From NCBI GenBank assembly GCA_900768105.1, contig CAAGBQ010000093.1, forward strand, positions 1-35,626: a stretch of 35,626 nucleotides of DNA, in the 5' to 3' direction. Positions 20,718-28,538 of the stretch are shown piece by piece. A program made the translations under genes and the position numbers. Source of the DNA: Oscillospiraceae bacterium. Its GTDB lineage: Bacteria > Bacillota > Clostridia > Oscillospirales > Ruminococcaceae. Below the pieces are notes generated by a model. The model was not told the DNA's origin. It ran no database searches and worked only from the letters and a program-made list of their open reading frames with translations. Position 1 is the stretch's first letter. Every line of letters begins with the position of its first letter.

Positions 20718-21947
20718 ATGAAAGCTTACGAAAGACTTCTTAAATATGTTCAATATCCCACCGGTTCCGATGAAAACAGCGAAACCTGCCCCAGCACCCC
20801 TGAACAACTTGTTCTTGGCTCCGCTCTTTGTGATGAAATGCGCAAGCTTGGCATTTCCAATGTCGAAATGGACGAAAACGGCTATGTTTACGGCGAAATT
20901 CCCGCTTCCGATGGCTGCGAAAAGGCTCCCGTAATCGGTTTTGTGGCTCACATGGACGTGGTTGACGAGGTTCCGTTCACCGACATAAAGCCAAAAATCG
21001 TCGACTACAAGGGCGGCGACATTGTACTCAACGAGGAACTCGGCATTGTCCTTTCTCCGAAGGATTTCCCCGAAATGAACGACTGCATCGGTAAACACAT
21101 AATTGTCACCGACGGCACCACCCTTCTCGGTGCGGACGACAAAAACGGAGTCGCAGAAATAATTACCGCAGCAGAGGAACTTCTTGCCCATCCGGAAATC
21201 AAGCACGGAACCATTAAAATAGGCTTCACTCCGGATGAAGAAATCGGTCGCGGCGCACACCGATTCAATCTTGAGCGCTTTGGCGCCGACTATGCTTATA
21301 CAATGGACGGCGACGCCTTCGGCGGAGTTGAATATGAAACATTTAATGCCGCTCATGCAAAAATTAAATTCAACGGTGTTTCCGTTCACCCCGGAAGCGC
21401 AAAGGATAAGATGATAAACGCCGCTCTTGTTGCAATGGATTTTGACGCACTTCTTCCGCGTATGGAACGCCCCGAATACACCGAAGAATACCAGGGCTTC
21501 TATTACCTTACCGGAATGCACGGCGGCTGCGATAATGCCGAGCTTTCCTATATCATCCGCGACCACGATGAAGAAAAGCTTAAATACCGCGTAGACTACA
21601 TTCATCGTGCCGCGGAGGAAATCAACCGCCGCTACGGAGAAGGCGTTGCAGTTGCAGAAACCGGCTTTGACTATAAAAATATGCGCTGCATAATCGAAAA
21701 GCATTTCCACCTTATTGAAAATGCACGCAAAGCTATTGAAGCGGCCGGCGGTGTTCCTGTATCAAAGCCCGTCCGCGGCGGAACAGACGGCTGTGTACTT
21801 TCGTTTATGGGTCTGCCCTGCCCCAACCTCGGTACAGGCGGCTATAATTTCCACGGCAAGTTTGAATTTGCCTGCATAGAGCAAATGGACTCCGCCGTTG
21901 AAATGATTAAAAACCTTGCCGCTATTTACGGCGCCATTGAAAAATAA
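20718..21947 (+). CDS. pepT: Peptidase T (tripeptide aminopeptidase)
   Basis: This 409-residue M20-family zinc metallopeptidase is expected to remove the N-terminal residue from tripeptides in the cytoplasm. The dimetal-site motifs are present: FVAHMDVVDE (His78, Asp80), LLGADDKNGVAEI (bridging Asp140), TPDEEIGRGAHRF (Glu174, Glu175), MDGDAFG and GGYNFHGKFE near the C-terminus. A lid-domain signature VHPGSAKDKM and the substrate-binding RGGTDGCVLSFMGLP are also visible. ATG 20718 is chosen because AAGGAGG lies about 9 nt upstream. The gene stands alone between its promoter and two tandem hairpin terminators. The length is usual. Confidence 0.96.
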   Translation: MKAYERLLKYVQYPTGSDENSETCPSTPEQLVLGSALCDEMRKLGISNVEMDENGYVYGEIPASDGCEKAPVIGFVAHMDVVDEVPFTDIKPKIVDYKGGDIVLNEELGIVLSPKDFPEMNDCIGKHIIVTDGTTLLGADDKNGVAEIITAAEELLAHPEIKHGTIKIGFTPDEEIGRGAHRFNLERFGADYAYTMDGDAFGGVEYETFNAAHAKIKFNGVSVHPGSAKDKMINAALVAMDFDALLPRMERPEYTEEYQGFYYLTGMHGGCDNAELSYIIRDHDEEKLKYRVDYIHRAAEEINRRYGEGVAVAETGFDYKNMRCIIEKHFHLIENARKAIEAAGGVPVSKPVRGGTDGCVLSFMGLPCPNLGTGGYNFHGKFEFACIEQMDSAVEMIKNLAAIYGAIEK

Positions 21948-21960
21948 CCGTTTTTTACAA

Positions 21961-21997
21961 GATGCTTCGTGCTCAAATTGAGCACGAAGCATCTTTA
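21961..21997 (+). terminator. First pepT terminator, TTGAGCAC core
   Basis: GATGCTTCGTGCTCAA (21961-21976) and TTGAGCACGAAGCATC (21978-21993) form a 16-bp perfect stem followed by TTTAT. It shares the GTGCTCA/TGAGCAC core with the terminator at 13065. Confidence 0.88.
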
Positions 21998-22003
21998 TAC
22001 GGC

Positions 22004-22040
22004 AAAACGCCTCTGTGCCAAACAGCACAGAGGCGTTTTT
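22004..22040 (+). terminator. Second pepT terminator
   Basis: AAAACGCCTCTGTGC / GCACAGAGGCGTTTT with a CAAACA loop and a T5 run, 10 nt after the first terminator. It is usable in both directions. Confidence 0.92.
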
Positions 22041-22174
22041 ACTAAATACAATAGGAGAAAAATCTAAAACTACTTAATTATGTACCTTTTTGCCCAATTT
22101 GTCAAGTGCCCGATAAAAGCCGTTCTCTCCTCCGCCTTAAACGAATTTTAAGAAAATTATTTACAAATCTTCTC

Positions 22175-22203
22175 TTGCTATAAAGTCCGTTTTGGTGTAA
22201 TAT
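22175..22203 (+). promoter_or_regulatory. ireB promoter
   Basis: -35 TTGCTA (22175-22180), a 17-bp spacer and -10 TAATAT (22198-22203), about 60 nt upstream of the ireB start. Confidence 0.6.
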
Positions 22204-22263
22204 ATAGTTGTGATATTTTCAGCACCGCTGAATTACGAAAAATCGAGAGGAGGACCCCTTTAA

Positions 22264-22509
22264 ATGAACGAACCTACAATTTCCTTTTCCATTCGCGAAG
22301 ACAAAGAGAAAGAGATAAAAGCAATTCTTACCACCGTTTATGATGCTCTTCGCCAGAAAGGCTATAATCCCATTAACCAAATCGTCGGGTATATCCTTTC
22401 GGAGGATCCCACCTATATTACCACGCACAATAATGCAAGAAGCCTTATCCGCCGCATTGACAGGGACGAGCTTCTTCAGATTCTGGTAAAAAACTATCTT
22501 GACGATTGA
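22264..22509 (+). CDS. ireB: IreB family regulatory phosphoprotein (UPF0297)
   Basis: This 81-residue cytoplasmic protein of the IreB/YrzL family matches well along its length: FSIREDKEKEIKAILTTVYDALRQKGYNPINQIVGYILSEDPTYITTHNNARSLIRRIDRDELL in successive segments (ISFSIRED, YNPINQIVGYILSEDPTYIT, NNARSLIRRIDRDELL). In Enterococcus, IreB is phosphorylated on N-terminal Thr by the PASTA kinase IreK and restrains cephalosporin resistance; here Thr5 is the N-terminal candidate. GAGGAGG precedes the ATG. The gene usually sits beside ruvX (yrrK) and yrzB, but here it is followed after 14 nt by an unknown small gene and a terminator. Confidence 0.94.
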   Translation: MNEPTISFSIREDKEKEIKAILTTVYDALRQKGYNPINQIVGYILSEDPTYITTHNNARSLIRRIDRDELLQILVKNYLDD

Positions 22510-22523
22510 TTTTGGAGGACATT

Positions 22524-22823
22524 ATGGCAGAAGAAAAGCAGGAATTTATGACCTACAAAGGTAGGCCCCTTGTTCGCAGCAAAAAAATACTTTATTACGG
22601 AGATATGCGCGACCCCTATGTGGTAATGCTGCAAATAACCGATACCAAAGAGGAAAACGGAATTGAAATCGCAAGTCACCTTACCCTCCAGATGATGTCC
22701 ACCGACCCAAACGCTGCTCCTACCGAAATGGTAGTAAAGCGTGCTGAACGCGATGGGCTTTATCAAGCTCTTGACCTTGCTTCCACCTGGCTTGACCGCC
22801 AGCTTGGCACAGTAAAAGAATAA
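22524..22823 (+). CDS. Hypothetical 99-residue protein co-transcribed with ireB
   Basis: I do not recognise this small soluble protein. It begins MAEEKQEFMTYKGRPLVRSK and contains strands around KKILYYGDMRDPYVVMLQI and IASHLTLQMMST, then a C-terminal helix YQALDLASTWLDRQLG. There is no membrane helix or signal peptide. ATG 22524 follows GGAGGA by 6 nt; an in-frame ATG at 22506 would overlap ireB. It starts 14 nt after ireB and shares its terminator, so it is likely produced with IreB and could act in the same PASTA-kinase-linked control. Confidence 0.85.
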   Translation: MAEEKQEFMTYKGRPLVRSKKILYYGDMRDPYVVMLQITDTKEENGIEIASHLTLQMMSTDPNAAPTEMVVKRAERDGLYQALDLASTWLDRQLGTVKE

Positions 22824-22835
22824 TTTTTGAAGAAT

Positions 22836-22868
22836 ACGCGCCGCTAAAAAAGCGGCGCGTTTGTTTTT
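22836..22868 (+). terminator. ireB operon terminator
   Basis: ACGCGCCGCT / AGCGGCGCGT (22836-22845 and 22851-22860) with an A5 loop, followed by TTGTTTTTT. Confidence 0.92.
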
Positions 22869-22929
22869 TCTCTATGCAAATCCGCATGAGCATCGCATTT
22901 TTGAGCCATACTTATCTTTTCGAGCATAA

Positions 22930-22962
22930 AAAAGCAAGTCCGGCACCGCCGGACTTGCTTTT
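22930..22962 (-). terminator. groEL terminator, bidirectional
   Basis: AAGCAAGTCCGGC / GCCGGACTTGCTT (22932-22944 and 22948-22960) around ACC, with A and T runs on both sides, lies downstream of groEL on the minus strand. Confidence 0.92.
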
Positions 22963-22973
22963 TGTTTTATTAT

Positions 22974-22992
22974 TTTGAGCACCGTGCTCAAA
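22974..22992. repeat. Perfect palindrome TTTGAGCAC-C-GTGCTCAAA after groEL
   Basis: Nine-base arms (22974-22982 and 22984-22992) around a single C lie between the groEL stop codon and its terminator. With a 1-nt centre it is a poor RNA hairpin and looks more like a DNA-binding site. It has the same TTGAGCAC half-site seen at 9714, 9749-9778, 9924, 13065 and 21961. Confidence 0.6.
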
Positions 22993-23003
22993 TATTGCCG
23001 GAA

Positions 23004-24650
23004 TCAGAAGCCGCCCGGACGGGGAGTCTGGTGCATCTGCTCCTGAACAGTGTTAATCATTCTGCCGTTATTTTCCGGAATATCGGTAACAAGGCTTTCG
23101 GTAGTAAGAACCATTGCTGCAACGGAAGCCGCATTCTGAAGTGCGGAATGAGTTACCTTTACGGGGTCAACAACGCCGGCTTCAATCATATCGCAGAATT
23201 CTTCGGTAAAGACATTGAAGCCATAACCGTTCTTCTTGGAGCGGCGAACCTTATCAACAACAACGGAACCGTCAAGTCCTGCATTGATGGCAACCTGACG
23301 CATCGGCTCTTCAAGAGCACGGATAACAATTTTCACACCGGTTTTTTCATCGCCGTGGGTGGTGTTAAGAACCTTTTCAACATCCGGAATTACATTGACA
23401 AGTGCAACGCCGCCGCCCGCTACGATGCCTTCCTCAACGGCAGCCTTGGTTGCGTTAAGAGCATCTTCAATACGGAGTTTTTTCTCTTTTGCTTCGGTTT
23501 CGGTTGCTGCGCCGCATTTTACAACCGCTACGCCGCCGACAAGCTTTGCAAGTCTTTCCTGAAGCTTCTCGCGGTCGTAATCGCTGTGAGCGGTTTCATA
23601 GGAAGCTTTGATAATTGCGATACGAGCCTGAATTTCCTCTTTGGAGCCGCCGCCATCAACGATAAGGGTTTTATCTTTATCGACTTTAACTTTCTTTGCA
23701 AAGCCGAGGTGCTCAAGCTTAACATCGGGAAGAGTAAGGCCGATATCATCGCAAACAAGGGTTGCACCGGTAAGTGCAGCAATATCAAGAAGCATTTCTT
23801 TTCTTCTCTCGCCAAAACCGGGGCCCTTTACGCAGCATACATTAAGAGTGCCGCGGAGCTTGTTGACGATAAGGTTAGTGAGTGCATCACCCTCAATATC
23901 CTCTGCTACGATAAGAAGCTTTTTGCCTGCTCTCATCGCCTGTTCAAGAATCGGTACAAGCTCTTGGAATGAAGAAATCTTTTTGTCAACAAGAAGAATG
24001 GAGCAGTCCTCCATGACTGCAATCATCTTATAGGTATCGGTTACCATATAAGGAGAGAGGAAGCCGCGGTCGAACTCCATACCTTCAACAACCTCAATAT
24101 AGGTATTTGCGGTTTTGCTGTCCTCAACAGTGATAATACCATCGGTGGTAACCTTTTCCATTGCATCGGCAATAAGGTCGCCAAGCTCCGGGTCGCCGCA
24201 AGAGATTGTTGCAACTCTTGCAATATCCTGAGAACCGGAAACTTTCTTTGCATTTTTTTGAACGGCAGCTACTGCGGCGTCAACGGCTTTTTGGATACCG
24301 CGTTTGATAAGCATAGGGTTTGCGCCTGCGGTTACATTCTTCATACCTTCGCGAACAAGCGCCTGTGCAAGGAGTGTTGCGGTTGTGGTGCCGTCACCTG
24401 CTGCATCATTGGTCTTGGTTGCAACTTCTTTGACTATCTGTGCACCCATATTCTCAAAGGGGTTTTCAAGGGTAATTTCCTTTGCGATGGTAACACCGTC
24501 GTTGCAAATAATAGGAGTGCCGAACTTCTTATCCAGAACAACATTGCAGCCCTTCGGACCAAGAGTGATTTTTACTGTGTTGGCAAGCTTGTCAATACCG
24601 GCCTGAAGCGCTCTTCTGGCTTCGTCGCCATATATAATTTGTTTAGCCAT
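23004..24650 (-). CDS. groEL: Chaperonin GroEL
   Basis: This 548-residue Hsp60 forms the double-ring folding chamber with GroES and ATP. Recognisable parts are the N-terminal ITLGPKGCNVVLDKKFG, the ATP-site AAGDGTTTATLLAQAL (near 85-100), the apical domain with VVEGMEFDRGFLSPYMVTD and KLLIVAEDIEGDALTNLIVNKLRG, and the equatorial VAGGGVALVN and ITALEE-equivalent IRALEEPMRQVAINAG. The C-terminus ends RPGGF instead of the common Gly-Met repeats. It is 37 nt downstream of groES in a CIRCE-controlled operon. All core motifs are intact and length is normal. Confidence 0.98.
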   Translation of the reverse strand: MAKQIIYGDEARRALQAGIDKLANTVKITLGPKGCNVVLDKKFGTPIICNDGVTIAKEITLENPFENMGAQIVKEVATKTNDAAGDGTTTATLLAQALVREGMKNVTAGANPMLIKRGIQKAVDAAVAAVQKNAKKVSGSQDIARVATISCGDPELGDLIADAMEKVTTDGIITVEDSKTANTYIEVVEGMEFDRGFLSPYMVTDTYKMIAVMEDCSILLVDKKISSFQELVPILEQAMRAGKKLLIVAEDIEGDALTNLIVNKLRGTLNVCCVKGPGFGERRKEMLLDIAALTGATLVCDDIGLTLPDVKLEHLGFAKKVKVDKDKTLIVDGGGSKEEIQARIAIIKASYETAHSDYDREKLQERLAKLVGGVAVVKCGAATETEAKEKKLRIEDALNATKAAVEEGIVAGGGVALVNVIPDVEKVLNTTHGDEKTGVKIVIRALEEPMRQVAINAGLDGSVVVDKVRRSKKNGYGFNVFTEEFCDMIEAGVVDPVKVTHSALQNAASVAAMVLTTESLVTDIPENNGRMINTVQEQMHQTPRPGGF

Positions 24651-24687
24651 ATATGAATACCTCCGAAATTATTAACTGATTAGGATA

Positions 24688-24975
24688 TTATTCCTCGACC
24701 TTTGCAAGTATGTCGGACTGGGAAAGGATGATAATTTCCTCGCCGTCGATTTTAACGGTGGTGCCTGCATATTTGCCCATGATAACATGGTCGCCGACCT
24801 TAAGCTCCATTTCAACCTTTTTGCCGTCTGCAAGAGTGCCGGGGCCGACTGCAAGGACCTCTGCAACTTCAGGTTTATCCTGTGCGTTCGCGGTAAGGAT
24901 AAGACCGCCTTTGGTCTTTTCTTCGCTTTCAATCATTTTAATTACGACTCTGTCGCCAAGTGGTTTTACATTCAT
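24688..24975 (-). CDS. groES: Co-chaperonin GroES
   Basis: This 95-residue Hsp10 caps the GroEL ring. Typical sequence: MNVKPLGDRVVIKMIE, the mobile loop EEKTKGGLILTANAQDKPEVAEV, VGPGTLADGKKVEMELKVGDHVIMGKYAGT, and a C-terminal DILAKVEE. AGGAGG precedes the ATG. The operator CIRCE lies 42 nt upstream of the start codon, so HrcA repression with heat induction is expected. Confidence 0.98.
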   Translation of the reverse strand: MNVKPLGDRVVIKMIESEEKTKGGLILTANAQDKPEVAEVLAVGPGTLADGKKVEMELKVGDHVIMGKYAGTTVKIDGEEIIILSQSDILAKVEE

Positions 24976-25016
24976 TATATATCCTCCTATTTAAAAATGA
25001 TTTACTCTTTATATCA

Positions 25017-25043
25017 TTAGCACTCTATCTTTTCGAGTGCTAA
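25017..25043 (-). promoter_or_regulatory. CIRCE operator (HrcA-binding site)
   Basis: TTAGCACTC (25017-25025), a 9-bp spacer and GAGTGCTAA (25035-25043) are a perfect match to the CIRCE element, just downstream of the groES -10 element. Confidence 0.97.
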
Positions 25044-25047
25044 TAAT

Positions 25048-25076
25048 ATTGTATACTATATGCTTGCAAAAATCAA
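25048..25076 (-). promoter_or_regulatory. groESL promoter
   Basis: On the minus strand, -35 TTGATT (25071-25076), a 17-bp spacer and -10 TACAAT (25048-25053). The start site would fall within the CIRCE element. Confidence 0.78.
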
Positions 25077-25100
25077 GAGGTTTTCGGCATATTTTAATAA

Positions 25101-25784
25101 TTAGTTTACATTTTTCTCTTCCGCAAGGGGCATTTTCTTTGCAATAAGAAATTTTATCGGTATCCCCTGCTCCGAAAACATCTTTTCGTGCTCCGTAGCA
25201 AGGCTTTCCTCAAATCCGGAATTGTGCAAGTCCTCCGTTACATATGTAAGCTCAAAGCCACATTCGCTAAAATAGCGCTTTGAAGAAAGGAATAAATCGT
25301 CGTTATCGGTTTTAAACCATATTTCTCCGCCGTCACGGAGAAATTCGCGGTACTGCATAAGCTGATTATTATGGGTAAGGCGCTTTTTATGGTCGTGAGT
25401 TTTCGGCCACGGATTACAAAAGTTGATGTATATTCGCGCGCACACATCGTCGGAGGAAAAGACCTTGTTTATCAGCATAATTTCCTGACTGAAAATCAAC
25501 ACATTGTCGATTGCTCGCTGTGCTTCGGCATATTCCCTCTTTATATTGCGCATTGCAAGGCCAAGCATCTCGCTTTTTATGTCAACCGCAATATAGTTTA
25601 TGTCAGGATTTGCTACCGCAAGCTTTGATATAAACCCGCCCTTGCCGCATCCAAGTTCAATCATAAGCGGCCGGTCTTTATTAAAAGCGGAGTGCCATTT
25701 TCCCCTGTTTTCCGCGGGGTTATCTATACAGTTTTCCCATTCGGCAAGCTCCGGCCTTGCCCATGGCTTTCTTCTGATTCTCAT
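25101..25784 (-). CDS. trmB: tRNA (guanine-N7)-methyltransferase
   Basis: This 227-residue SAM-dependent enzyme makes m7G46 in tRNA variable loops. Class I methyltransferase motif I is IELGCGKGGFI, followed by YIAVDIKSEM (motif II). The TrmB-specific INFCNPWPKTHDHKKRLTH and GGEIWFKTDNDDLF segments are present, and the C-terminal SGFEESLATEHEKMF with KFL fits the tRNA-binding end. Its ATG overlaps the tatD stop by one base (TAATG), indicating translational coupling. It is the last gene of the lipoprotein-metG-tatD-trmB unit. Confidence 0.96.
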   Translation of the reverse strand: MRIRRKPWARPELAEWENCIDNPAENRGKWHSAFNKDRPLMIELGCGKGGFISKLAVANPDINYIAVDIKSEMLGLAMRNIKREYAEAQRAIDNVLIFSQEIMLINKVFSSDDVCARIYINFCNPWPKTHDHKKRLTHNNQLMQYREFLRDGGEIWFKTDNDDLFLSSKRYFSECGFELTYVTEDLHNSGFEESLATEHEKMFSEQGIPIKFLIAKKMPLAEEKNVN

Positions 25785-26569
25785 TATTTGTCCTCCGTTT
25801 CAATTCCGTAAACGCGGCAACCGTTTTCACACGCTCTGTCAATAAGGGTCTGCGCATCAGTGCCTCTTATCTCCGCAAGCCGCTCCGCCGTTGCAGGGAT
25901 AAGCGTGCTGTCACAGCGCGTTCCCCTGTACGGCACCGGCGCCATATAGGGGCAGTCCGTTTCGAGCAAGATCCTGTCCTCCGGCACCTCCGCCGCAGCA
26001 AGCAACAGTTTATTTGCATTTTTAAAAGTAACAGAGCCGGTAAATCCGATATACATTCCCAGCTTTATAAATTCTCTTGCCATTTCTGCGGAACCCGAAT
26101 AGCAGTGTATAATCCCCTTCGGGCGGTATTTTTGCACAAGCTCAAGCGTATCGGCGTGGGCTTCGCGGTCGTGGATTATTACCGGAAGTTCAAGGTCGTT
26201 TGCAAGTTCGAGCTGCGCGGAAAAAACCTCTATTTGCTTTTCCCTCGAAGAAAAATCATAGTGATAATCAAGACCGATTTCTCCGATTGCGACAACCTTG
26301 CTTTGCTTTGCAAAGCTCTCCACCTTTTCAAGCCAATTATCCGTTCCGTCACTTTCCGCCGAATGTGGGTGCACACCCACCGCGGAATAAAGAAAACCGT
26401 ATTTTTGTGAAAGCGCAAGCGTTTTTTCGCAGGAAGCAAGGTCACAAGCAGGGTCAACAACAAGCGAAACGCCGTGCTCGGCAAGAGAGCCGAGCACGGT
26501 GCTTCTGTCTTCGTCAAAACGCTCGTCGTCGTAATGAGCGTGAGTATCAAAAATTCCTCTGTATTCCAT
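25784..26569 (-). CDS. TatD family metal-dependent deoxyribonuclease
   Basis: This 261-residue TIM-barrel hydrolase has GIFDTHAHYDDERFD (metal His10, His12), VGVHPHSA, AIGEIGLDYHYD (metal Glu), PVIIHDREAH, GIIHCYSGS and LLETDCPYMAP with the final Asp, all as expected for active TatD nucleases with 3'-5' exonuclease-like activity. It is coupled to metG (TGATG, 1-nt overlap) and trmB. metG-tatD adjacency is common in Firmicutes. A perfect 11-bp inverted repeat (26472-26482 and 26489-26499) lies within the first 35 codons. Confidence 0.94.
   Translation of the reverse strand: MEYRGIFDTHAHYDDERFDEDRSTVLGSLAEHGVSLVVDPACDLASCEKTLALSQKYGFLYSAVGVHPHSAESDGTDNWLEKVESFAKQSKVVAIGEIGLDYHYDFSSREKQIEVFSAQLELANDLELPVIIHDREAHADTLELVQKYRPKGIIHCYSGSAEMAREFIKLGMYIGFTGSVTFKNANKLLLAAAEVPEDRILLETDCPYMAPVPYRGTRCDSTLIPATAERLAEIRGTDAQTLIDRACENGCRVYGIETEDK
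26472..26499. repeat. Perfect 11-bp inverted repeat inside tatD
   Basis: CCGTGCTCGGC (26472-26482), AAGAGA, GCCGAGCACGG (26489-26499). It lies early in the tatD coding sequence (around residues 24-33), without a T run. In mRNA this would be a stable hairpin soon after the metG-tatD overlap. Confidence 0.7.
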
Positions 26570-28515
26570 CAGTGCAGCCTTGTCCCCACCGGCACGGAAT
26601 CGTCAATAAAGGTCACGCAAACAGAGCCGTCCTCCCTGTTTCCCGCAAGAAGCATTCCGCTGGATTCAACTCCGCAGAGCTTTGCCGGCTTCAGGTTTGC
26701 CACAACAATTATCTTTTTTCCGATAAGCTCTTCCGGAGTATAGTGCTGCGCAATTCCGGAAACAATTTGGCGTCCGCCCATTCCGTCATCAAGCTGAATT
26801 TTAAATAGCTTTTTCGCTTTTGGAACCTTTTCACAAGCGGTTATTTTTGCTACCCGAAGCTCCACCTTGCCAAAATCTTCAATACCTATTTCGGGTTCAA
26901 GGATAATTTCTTCCTTTTTTTCTTCGGCTGCCGGAGCTTTTGCCGCTTTTTCTTCCGCCTCAAGCTCGGCAAGCTCTTTTTGAGCATCAATACGCGGGAA
27001 AAGAGTTTCGCCTCTGTGTACGGTTACATTTGCAGGCAAAATTCCGAATTTATCGGCGGTTTCATAAGCTCTGGCCTCTTCCGGAGCACCGATTTGGTCA
27101 AAAATCTTAACTACGGTATCCGGCATAAACGGAGTGAGCAGCACCGCACAAACGCGTATTCCCTCAAGCAGGTTATAAAGCACCGTCGCAAGGCGGTCTT
27201 TCTTTTCGGGGTCTTTCCCAAGCACCCATGGCGCCGTTTCATCAATATATTTATTGGAGCGGGAAATAATTTTGAATATTTCCATAAGAGCGTTTTGGAA
27301 GGCGTAGCTTTCCATCTCGTGCTCATACTTTTCACGAAGAGCCTTTACCATATTTACAAGCTCGTCGTCAATGGGCTGCGCCTCCCTGCCCTCCGGAAGA
27401 GTGCCGCCGAAATATTTATCCGCCATGGCAACAGTTCTGGAAACGAGGTTGCCCAAATCGTTTGCGAGATCCGTATTTATGCGTGTAATAAGTGCTTCAT
27501 TGGTAAACGAACCGTCGGAACCGAAAGGAAATTCGCGGAGCAGGAAATAGCGCAGCGCATCAACACCGTACCTTCTGCAAAGTATTACCGGGTCAACAAC
27601 ATTTCCAAAGGATTTACTCATTTTGCCGCCGTCAATAAGCAGCCAGCCGTGACCGAAAACCCTCTTCGGAATCGGAAGATTAAGCGCCATAAGTATTGCC
27701 GGCCAAATTATAGTATGGAAGCGCACAATCTCTTTACCCACAAAATGCACATCCGCCGGCCAGTATTTTTCAAAATCGTTGTACTTTTCGTTTTCATATC
27801 CAAGGGCTGTGATATAGTTGGTAAGAGCGTCCACCCAAACATAGACCACATGCTTCGGGTCAAAATCCACCGGAATTCCCCAACTGAAGCTTGTGCGGGA
27901 AACGCACAAATCCTCAAGACCGGGCTTAATAAAGTTGTTCACCATCTCATTAAGGCGAGAAGTCGGCAAAAGAAAATTCGGATGTTCCTCATAATATTTT
28001 ACAAGTCTGTCCGCATAGGCGGAAAGGCGGAAGAAATATGCTTCTTCCTCTGCATCTATTACCTCTCTTCCGCAGTCCGGACATTTGCCGTCCACAAGTT
28101 GAGTTTCCGTCCAAAAAGACTCGCAAGGGGTGCAATATTTGCCTTTATAAGTGCCTTTGTATATATCCCCCTGCTCATAAAGGCGTTTAAAAATCTTCTG
28201 CACACTTTCAACATGATAGTCGTCCGTTGTACGGATAAAACGGTCGTTGGAAATGTTCATCAGCTTCCAAAGCTCCTTGATTCCCGCAACGACCTCATCA
28301 ACAAACTGCTGGGGGGTCACTCCTTTTGCTTCTGCCTTCTGCTGAATCTTCTGACCGTGCTCATCAACACCGGTAAGGAACATTACATCATAGCCCTGAA
28401 GGCGCTTATAGCGCGCCATAACATCGGTTGCAACTGTACAATATGTGTGGCCGATATGGAGCTTATCCGAAGGATAATATATCGGAGTGGTAATATAAAA
28501 TTTCTTCTTATCCAT
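26569..28515 (-). CDS. metG: Methionyl-tRNA synthetase
   Basis: This 648-residue class Ia synthetase charges tRNA-Met. It has the HIGH motif (20-23), a zinc knuckle CTPC (128-131) and CPDC (145-148), KMSKS (298-302), an anticodon-binding helical region, a Lys/Glu/Ala-rich linker (about 515-545), and a C-terminal tRNA-binding OB domain of the Trbp111 type (about 548-648, EDFGKVELRVAKITACEKV and IVVVANLKPAKLCGVESSGM) used for dimerisation. GGGGGAG precedes the ATG. It begins 23 nt after an orphan solute-binding lipoprotein gene. No T-box is visible in that short gap. Confidence 0.97.
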   Translation of the reverse strand: MDKKKFYITTPIYYPSDKLHIGHTYCTVATDVMARYKRLQGYDVMFLTGVDEHGQKIQQKAEAKGVTPQQFVDEVVAGIKELWKLMNISNDRFIRTTDDYHVESVQKIFKRLYEQGDIYKGTYKGKYCTPCESFWTETQLVDGKCPDCGREVIDAEEEAYFFRLSAYADRLVKYYEEHPNFLLPTSRLNEMVNNFIKPGLEDLCVSRTSFSWGIPVDFDPKHVVYVWVDALTNYITALGYENEKYNDFEKYWPADVHFVGKEIVRFHTIIWPAILMALNLPIPKRVFGHGWLLIDGGKMSKSFGNVVDPVILCRRYGVDALRYFLLREFPFGSDGSFTNEALITRINTDLANDLGNLVSRTVAMADKYFGGTLPEGREAQPIDDELVNMVKALREKYEHEMESYAFQNALMEIFKIISRSNKYIDETAPWVLGKDPEKKDRLATVLYNLLEGIRVCAVLLTPFMPDTVVKIFDQIGAPEEARAYETADKFGILPANVTVHRGETLFPRIDAQKELAELEAEEKAAKAPAAEEKKEEIILEPEIGIEDFGKVELRVAKITACEKVPKAKKLFKIQLDDGMGGRQIVSGIAQHYTPEELIGKKIIVVANLKPAKLCGVESSGMLLAGNREDGSVCVTFIDDSVPVGTRLH

Positions 28516-28538
28516 TATTTTTCTCCCCCTGTTTTATG

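Noticed and set aside
20664..21710. Long minus-strand frame opposite pepT
   Set aside because: Shadow of pepT; low-complexity hydrophobic and Gly-rich translation, no ribosome-binding site.
22962..23972. Long plus-strand frame opposite groEL
   Set aside because: Shadow of groEL with Cys- and Asn-rich nonsense sequence and no family features.
28516..28538. T-box riboswitch upstream of metG
   Set aside because: The gap to the preceding gene is only 23 nt, with no room for a T-box leader.
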